This document shows, piece after piece, positions 60,001-64,000 of a stretch of 64,000 nucleotides of DNA. The notes beneath the pieces are model-generated. The model saw only the letters and a program-made list of their open reading frames with translations, was not told the origin of the DNA and did no database searches. Position 1 is the first letter of the stretch. Each line of letters starts with the position of its first letter. The stretch comes from Apostichopus japonicus (lineage: Eukaryota; Echinodermata; Holothuroidea; Aspidochirotida; Stichopodidae): NCBI RefSeq assembly GCF_037975245.1, contig NC_092566.1, positions 11,859,501 to 11,923,500 of the forward strand, written 5' to 3'. The position numbers and the translations under genes were made by a program.

Positions 60001-62624
60001 ATGCCACCACCGTGCAATCCAGTCCATGTCCCAAACTCACCAACAGTATGCCTTCTCTTTGGATCCTGGTCTAGTCTGCTGCTGGTTGATCCTGCATCAC
60101 TTCCACCGTATCCACTATCTGACCTCTGTGGACTCAACTGTCTGGGTCCTCTTCCTTGAGGTTGTGTGCTCTTCTTCATTGCTCTCCTTCAATACAAAAT
60201 TGTAATTTCATTATGTTCCATTTCAATATACTAGAAGAGTATTTCAATCTGTTATAATGAGCCCTTTGTAAACTAGTAAGCAGATATCTCAAATTAGACT
60301 TAACAATTACTGATGAGAATCCCTTGTAATGGTAGAATTTCGACTACTTTGTACTATTCTTCTAAACCTTGAAGATGGCGTCTGCAATCCATTTATATTC
60401 CATTGTACGAAATCCAAATCAGTTTAATCACAGATTCTCTGCAAACTTGTTACCTTTGAAAACCATGCTTAGGTGATGAGGGAGGAGAACTTCCTGCAAT
60501 GTTGCCCTCTGATACTGTTCCTTGATCAAACTTCATGTTCTTAATTCTTTTATCCCCTTCTTCTGATAATGCCAGTATTTTCTTCAAATTTTTGGGTGAG
60601 GTGACACCTGGTTGGAGAGGATTTCAACAGTAAACAGGTTATACAAATCATATAAGCCAATAATTGCTATCAATGATTAATTTCTGCCAGCCTTGCTTTT
60701 GCTTGTAGATTATGATGAGTATAGCCAATGTACTGGTGAAAGTTTTAACTAAAAAACAAGTCAATAAGGATTTGTTACCACATCTTTCTACATGAACCAT
60801 TGCTGATAGCAAGATTCTTAAACCAAAGGGGATATACATATCTAGCATACTGTCATCAAGTTTTACTTTCACAGCAATCCTTTACATTTCATACTTCTAT
60901 CTTTATTGACTTTTGACCTACAAAAACCAGAAAGCCAACAGACTTTGAAATTTCGTGCAACATTTCATATGAAACATTTCTTCATACGCTACAACAGGCT
61001 AGTCTGACCACTGGTGAATCAGTCATACATGTTAAGTCCACCTATTTCCATATAACCATGCTACAGGTTAGGATAATTGCAGTGTTAAATTGTATATAAA
61101 CACACTTTATGTTTGTGAAATGTGAACTGTAAATAATCATGAAAATTTGTTTATTTGAAGTTTAAGACTGATAAATACAAGATGAACAACATTTAGATAT
61201 GCATTCTCACTCATCACCGTAGTATAAGAACAACTGATATCTAAGCACAATGCTTTGTAAGGCATGTGAAATATATATTTCTTTTTGGTTTCTATTTTTT
61301 CTTCAAACATCATGATCATCTCATGTGTGCCAACTTTCAACTGCATTCACAAAGATCATGCATGCTTTTAAAAAAGCTTGGAATCCTTCAAACATGCCAT
61401 CAGTGTCTAATTTCAAAATATTATGAAGCAAATATGGAGCAAGTCAAAGCAGTTGAAAATATTGATACAATCCCACCCCTCAAATAAAACAACTAGGTGC
61501 ATAGTAAAATGGAAAGGCATCCAGGATCTTTGCCAGGGCATCAGGAGATACACAAGCCAGGGCACTGCAACTGAAGTATTTTTTTGCAAGTATGCAATGC
61601 AATATCCAAGGAGAATGCAATCATTGATAACTGAACAATCAGCACACTCTACACAGAGTATGATGCTAGCAATGCTATCTTACCAAAAGATGTCTTAGGA
61701 GCATCCTTGTAAATCAGTTGCTTCATCTTTTCTTCCTGCTGTTTGACATTACTTGCTGAATGGGTCGGTGAGGGATTATGAGAGTTTGAAGGAGATGAAG
61801 GTGTTGAGTTTGATACTGGGTCCTTTGGTTTCCTTCTTGGCAAAGTAGCAAAACTCCCTGTATGATTAAAAATAAGAAATATATATATGAGATGTGTCTG
61901 CATGCTACTGATGATGAACGAATCGAAAAGTGCATCTAAATGAAAGACAGACCTAGTTACCACATTGTCGTGATGACATTTCTATACTTCCATTTCATTT
62001 CTGCTTTCATTTCTGCTGTTGAAGTATCGTTCACTACCAAACCCTTTTTTGGAAAGCAAAAGTTTGATTATGAGTTCTCAGAGAAGTTGAGTCTTGTTGA
62101 ACATTTGTCACAAGTTTCTAGGAAAAAGGTCCACCTCCCTAGTCCCACTTATGTCCAGAGAGCTTCATCACCGAATACTATTAGGCCCAATAGATATTGT
62201 TATAAATGATTATTGCACAAATGAATCATGAACAAACATCTCAATAAAAAGTCTTAGTTTAAAACATAGGTCGCAGCTGGTTTAAGTTTGAAAATCACTC
62301 ATGAGAAGATGACGATGATTTGAAACAACTCTTTCAAGTAAAGAACAAGTCATGAAATAATAAACTGAGGCCTCTCCACCAAAATGAGGGAATAAATTGT
62401 TGTAGTCGTACACTGGTGATCTTGACACCACTTACATATTTACAGCTATATATACAGCTGCAGATATGCTATCATAGACATTCCTAACATTAAATCACAA
62501 AGTACAATTTACCAGTGTTGGATGGCACAGCTTCGCATTTCAGGGACATCTCTCGCAATTCTTCCTCGTCCTGTATTATCTTTACATTTTCCAAATAGAG
62601 TATGACTCTTCGTGCCATCTGGGC
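50984..62624 (-). CDS. RAPGEF2: RAPGEF2/6 (PDZ-GEF)-like, 3' nine coding exons
   Basis: C-terminal part of a Rap guanine-nucleotide exchange factor, a membrane- and junction-associated activator of Rap1/Rap2. Exons in transcript order: 62624-62513, 61857-61684, 60607-60454, 60186-60041, 57730-57584, 55900-55802, 53679-53596, 51203-51156, 51009-50984. AG/GT borders and phases agree throughout, giving 329 residues plus TGA. The first exon carries the segment following the RasGEF domain (ARRVILYLENVKIIQDEEEL). The Ser/Pro-rich tail includes LKKILALSEEGDKR, SDSGYGGSDAG, SSDSGQLSS and RKPPDYEEAARRA (compare RKPPDYNVALQRS in human RAPGEF2), and it ends DDEQVSVV (human DEDEQVSAV). The catalytic, cNMP-binding, PDZ and RA regions are beyond the right edge. 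An invertebrate gene would be pre-duplicate, so RAPGEF2 versus RAPGEF6 is not decided. Confidence 0.88.
51156..51203 (-). CDS. RAPGEF2: RAPGEF2-like exon (48 nt)
   Basis: Reads RQLSGSQGEAYDYLDS with phase 1 at each border; TTCAG acceptor, CCGGTGAGT donor. A 46-bp minisatellite fills much of the intron before it. Confidence 0.83.
51655..52622. repeat. About 46-bp minisatellite, about 21 copies
   Basis: Unit AGAGCCCTGACAATTACTGT, ATCCCTTTACAGTAGCCCAT, TATCTA, with variants at AAT/CAT and CAGT/CACT. Lies in the RAPGEF2-like intron between the 53596-53679 and 51156-51203 exons. Perfect head-to-tail copies without spacers. Confidence 0.95.
53596..53679 (-). CDS. RAPGEF2: RAPGEF2-like exon: RKPPDYEEA motif
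   Basis: Reads PTRHFSTSSQEMMERKPPDY then EEAARRA. RKPPDY followed by an Ala/Arg helix is the diagnostic match to RAPGEF2 (RKPPDYNVALQRS). PPDY is also a PPxY-like element. Acceptor CAG, donor CAAGTGAGT. Confidence 0.87.
55258..55372. repeat. About 60-bp direct duplication
   Basis: GGAAGAGTTCCAGT, TTTTATAAAATAATTCCATC and AAGTAGTTTTGTCAT occur twice in tandem, with a short partial copy between them. Confidence 0.85.
55802..55900 (-). CDS. RAPGEF2: RAPGEF2-like exon: basic/proline segment
   Basis: Reads NSLKARVKRYPSCDYPRAPP, RYQMAKRAVPPP. RYPSCDYPRAPPRYQ corresponds in position to the REPPPTPPGY region of vertebrate RAPGEF2. CTTCAG acceptor, CAGGTAGTT donor; phase 1 on both sides. Confidence 0.82.
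57584..57730 (-). CDS. RAPGEF2: RAPGEF2-like exon: SSDSGQLSSLD segment
   Basis: Reads SGPVCAPGLLGASYDSSDSG, QLSSLDTTSNSSLGSASPPG, RHSSIKRD. The Ser-Asp-Ser-Gly block resembles the SDSGRGSW region of vertebrate RAPGEF2. ATTGCAG acceptor, ATGGTAAGC donor. Confidence 0.83.
58840..59984. mobile_element. hAT-like non-autonomous element with ATCTCATG duplication
   Basis: Core 58848-59976, with termini TAGGCCTGAGT in inverted orientation and exact ATCTCATG at 58840-58847 and 59977-59984. No transposase; the open frames inside are short. It sits in a RAPGEF2-like intron, 56 nt from the donor of the 60041-60186 exon. It lacks the 91-bp module of the other elements. Confidence 0.85.
60041..60186 (-). 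CDS. RAPGEF2: RAPGEF2-like exon: SDSGYGGSDAG segment
   Basis: Reads MKKSTQPQGRGPRQLSPQRS, DSGYGGSDAGSTSSRLDQDP, KRRHTV. The exact 5' border is uncertain by 3 nt, because AG occurs at 60188-60187 and again at 60185-60184; both keep the frame. The donor TTGGTGAGT is 56 nt from a hAT-like insertion. Confidence 0.8.
60454..60607 (-). CDS. RAPGEF2: RAPGEF2-like exon: LKKILALSEEGDKR segment
   Basis: Reads VTSPKNLKKILALSEEGDKR, then IKNMKFDQG and SSPPSSPKHGFQR. ACCAG acceptor, AAGGTAACA donor in phase 2. Confidence 0.83.
61684..61857 (-). CDS. RAPGEF2: RAPGEF2-like exon: Ser/Pro-rich linker
   Basis: Reads GSFATLPRRKPKDPVSNSTP, a Ser/Asn/Pro-rich run, then QQEEKMKQLIYKDAPKTSFG. ATACAG acceptor, TTTTGGTAAGA donor. 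SFATLPRR resembles a basophilic-kinase or 14-3-3-type site (inference). Confidence 0.83.
62513..62624 (-). CDS. RAPGEF2: RAPGEF2-like exon: post-catalytic segment
   Basis: Reads AQMARRVILYLENVKIIQDE, EELREMSLKCEAVPSNT. This is the helix that ends the RasGEF catalytic module in PDZ-GEFs. It begins in phase 0 after a TGTAG acceptor and ends in phase 1 at GTAAAT. I found no convincing upstream exon between 62625 and 64000. Confidence 0.85.
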
Positions 62625-64000
62625 CTACATGAAACGAGGGATTGAAACTTACGATAAATCAAAATTCCAAGCCGTACTTATTCTTCTTGAAAATGTTTGA
62701 AGTGGGGAAGAAATCATTACCAGACCGATTTGGAAGATAGCCAAAAGTCTTAAAGTTCATATCAGATAACTCACAAAGATCACACATAAATACAAGTAAT
62801 ATTGTAAACTGGATAGTATCATCTGTATTTCAATTGGTTGCTAATCTTGCCATAAGGTTAACACCCTTATCCTCCACTAAACAATAAAGAGCCAGAAAGC
62901 TAAAGACCTTAGTGACTCCTTTCCATTCTTTATATGAGACCATGTAGTAGACTGCATACAAGATCTTCAAGGTGTGACTATTGTTACCAGTAAGATATTT
63001 GCACTGATGTGGACCAAGAGAGTATTTATGAACTTCACTCCCACAAGGAAAAGGTAAGTGTTTGCAGTAGGGTGAATACCTATACCAAGTACGATGTTGA
63101 TCCGAGGTTGGCTTTCCGAGTTATACTATTATACTATGTTTACTTTCACTTATGTTGACCTCAAATGACCTTTGACCTCCACCATTTTGGATGAGTCCTT
63201 TTCGTCTAAGGGTGATCTACATAGCAAATATGCAGTTCAATAAAGTTTGACTTCTTGAAATATCATGTTTACAAGGTGTTTCCAATGTATGTTATCATAG
63301 TGGCTCTGTAAGGTGGTGGTAGGTCTTTTTTAGTTTCCTTTTCATTTCATACTTTCATAGTGAAACCACAGAGCCAGAAGTTTCAGTGATTCCTTGCCTA
63401 TACTGTATATGGAATCACTTGATTGATATAGCAACTGAGGAAAGTGCATCCTGAAGTCAAGTACCAGGACATCAGAAAAGAGTTTCAGCTAACTTGATCA
63501 TTGCAAAGTTATTACCCTTGTGAATGTTGATGACAGATAACAGTCATTAGTGAGAGTGGAAAACCCTCTCAGCCACATAAAAGAGGAAAGGTCAAATGCT
63601 ATGACAGTTAATGACACAGAAAAGCCATTCATCAAAGCAATAATTCAGTTTGCAAGCTAAGAAGGTTTCCAGACCTCGACCTCTGTTGAATTCAAATGAC
63701 CTTCAATCAGCATCATATTTGGGCAAATATTTGGACAATATCTGTCACTAAATGTACTGGTTGATGTAACAAGCACTAATAAGGGCAACTGTAATAGGTT
63801 ACAGTCAAGTGGTTTGTGACAAAGTAAATTCCAGAGGTCTTTAATATTGAGAATTCAGAGCAGTTTAAGACATTTTGCATTTATTTCTGACTAAGGGTAG
63901 ATACAAAGACACCTTAAACAGCATCTTAAACTTAAAGATAGTGAGAGTAATAAAATATTACCCTGACATGGGAATTACTAATAACGTTCTTAAATATGCA
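62625..64000. other. RAPGEF2-like intron running off the window
   Basis: No exon with a phase 0 donor and RasGEF-like sequence was found. An inverted AGGTCA-type repeat unit lies at about 63130-63290. A hairpin-forming GTGATTCCTTGCC / ATGGAATCAC segment lies at about 63388-63420. Confidence 0.45.

Overview
The window is AT-rich, intron-dense animal DNA. It holds two large, convergently transcribed protein genes whose introns are packed with transposable elements and tandem repeats. There is no bacterial or viral gene organisation. The gene families (a BCAP/BANK-type adaptor and a RAPGEF2/6-type exchange factor) are metazoan. The repeat fauna (CR1/L2-type LINE, hAT-like and TTAA/THAP elements, a gypsy-type gag remnant) fits an invertebrate, probably an invertebrate deuterostome such as an echinoderm. 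The species assignment is inference.

Plus strand, 1,423 to 43,388: a complete PIK3AP1 (BCAP)-like gene was rebuilt exon by exon. Twenty coding exons with AG/GT borders and matching phases give 2,337 nt, or 778 residues plus a stop. The order is an N-terminal TIR-like domain, a DBB (Dof/BCAP/BANK) region, two ankyrin-like repeats, tyrosine motifs including two YxxM sites, a BCAP-like helical segment and a proline-rich tail. Poly(A) signal at 43,797.

Minus strand, window end down to 50,984: the last nine coding exons (990 nt, 329 residues plus stop) of a RAPGEF2/6-like (PDZ-GEF) gene. They run from the segment just after the catalytic domain to a C-terminal PDZ ligand ending DDEQVSVV. The catalytic part lies beyond position 64,000. 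About 7.6 kb separates the two stop codons.

Mobile elements: (1) 5,481-8,693, a TTAA-flanked element with near-perfect 19-bp inverted termini, a THAP-like ORF facing inward from the left and, from the right on the opposite strand, a broken gene whose C-terminal part resembles the P2X7 cytoplasmic tail domain. (2) 27,292-28,454, a second TTAA element with a decayed THAP domain and an acidic ORF in the same convergent layout. (3) 17,708-20,925, a 5'-truncated LINE interrupted at 19,332-20,664 by a foldback element. (4) 39,884-41,444, a hAT-like element containing another at 40,226-40,878, each with a perfect 8-bp target duplication. (5) 58,848-59,976, a third hAT-like element in a RAPGEF intron. 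(6) About 22,210-23,350, a gypsy-type gag remnant. The elements at 19,332, 39,884 and 40,226 have different inverted termini but share a roughly 91-bp module with two potential hairpins, plus a G7/C7 hairpin at the left end. That module and the P2X7-tail transposon are the most unusual items. Large minisatellites sit at 9,187-10,232, 38,147-38,660 and 51,655-52,620. A dispersed AGGTCA-rich repeat occurs in both orientations.
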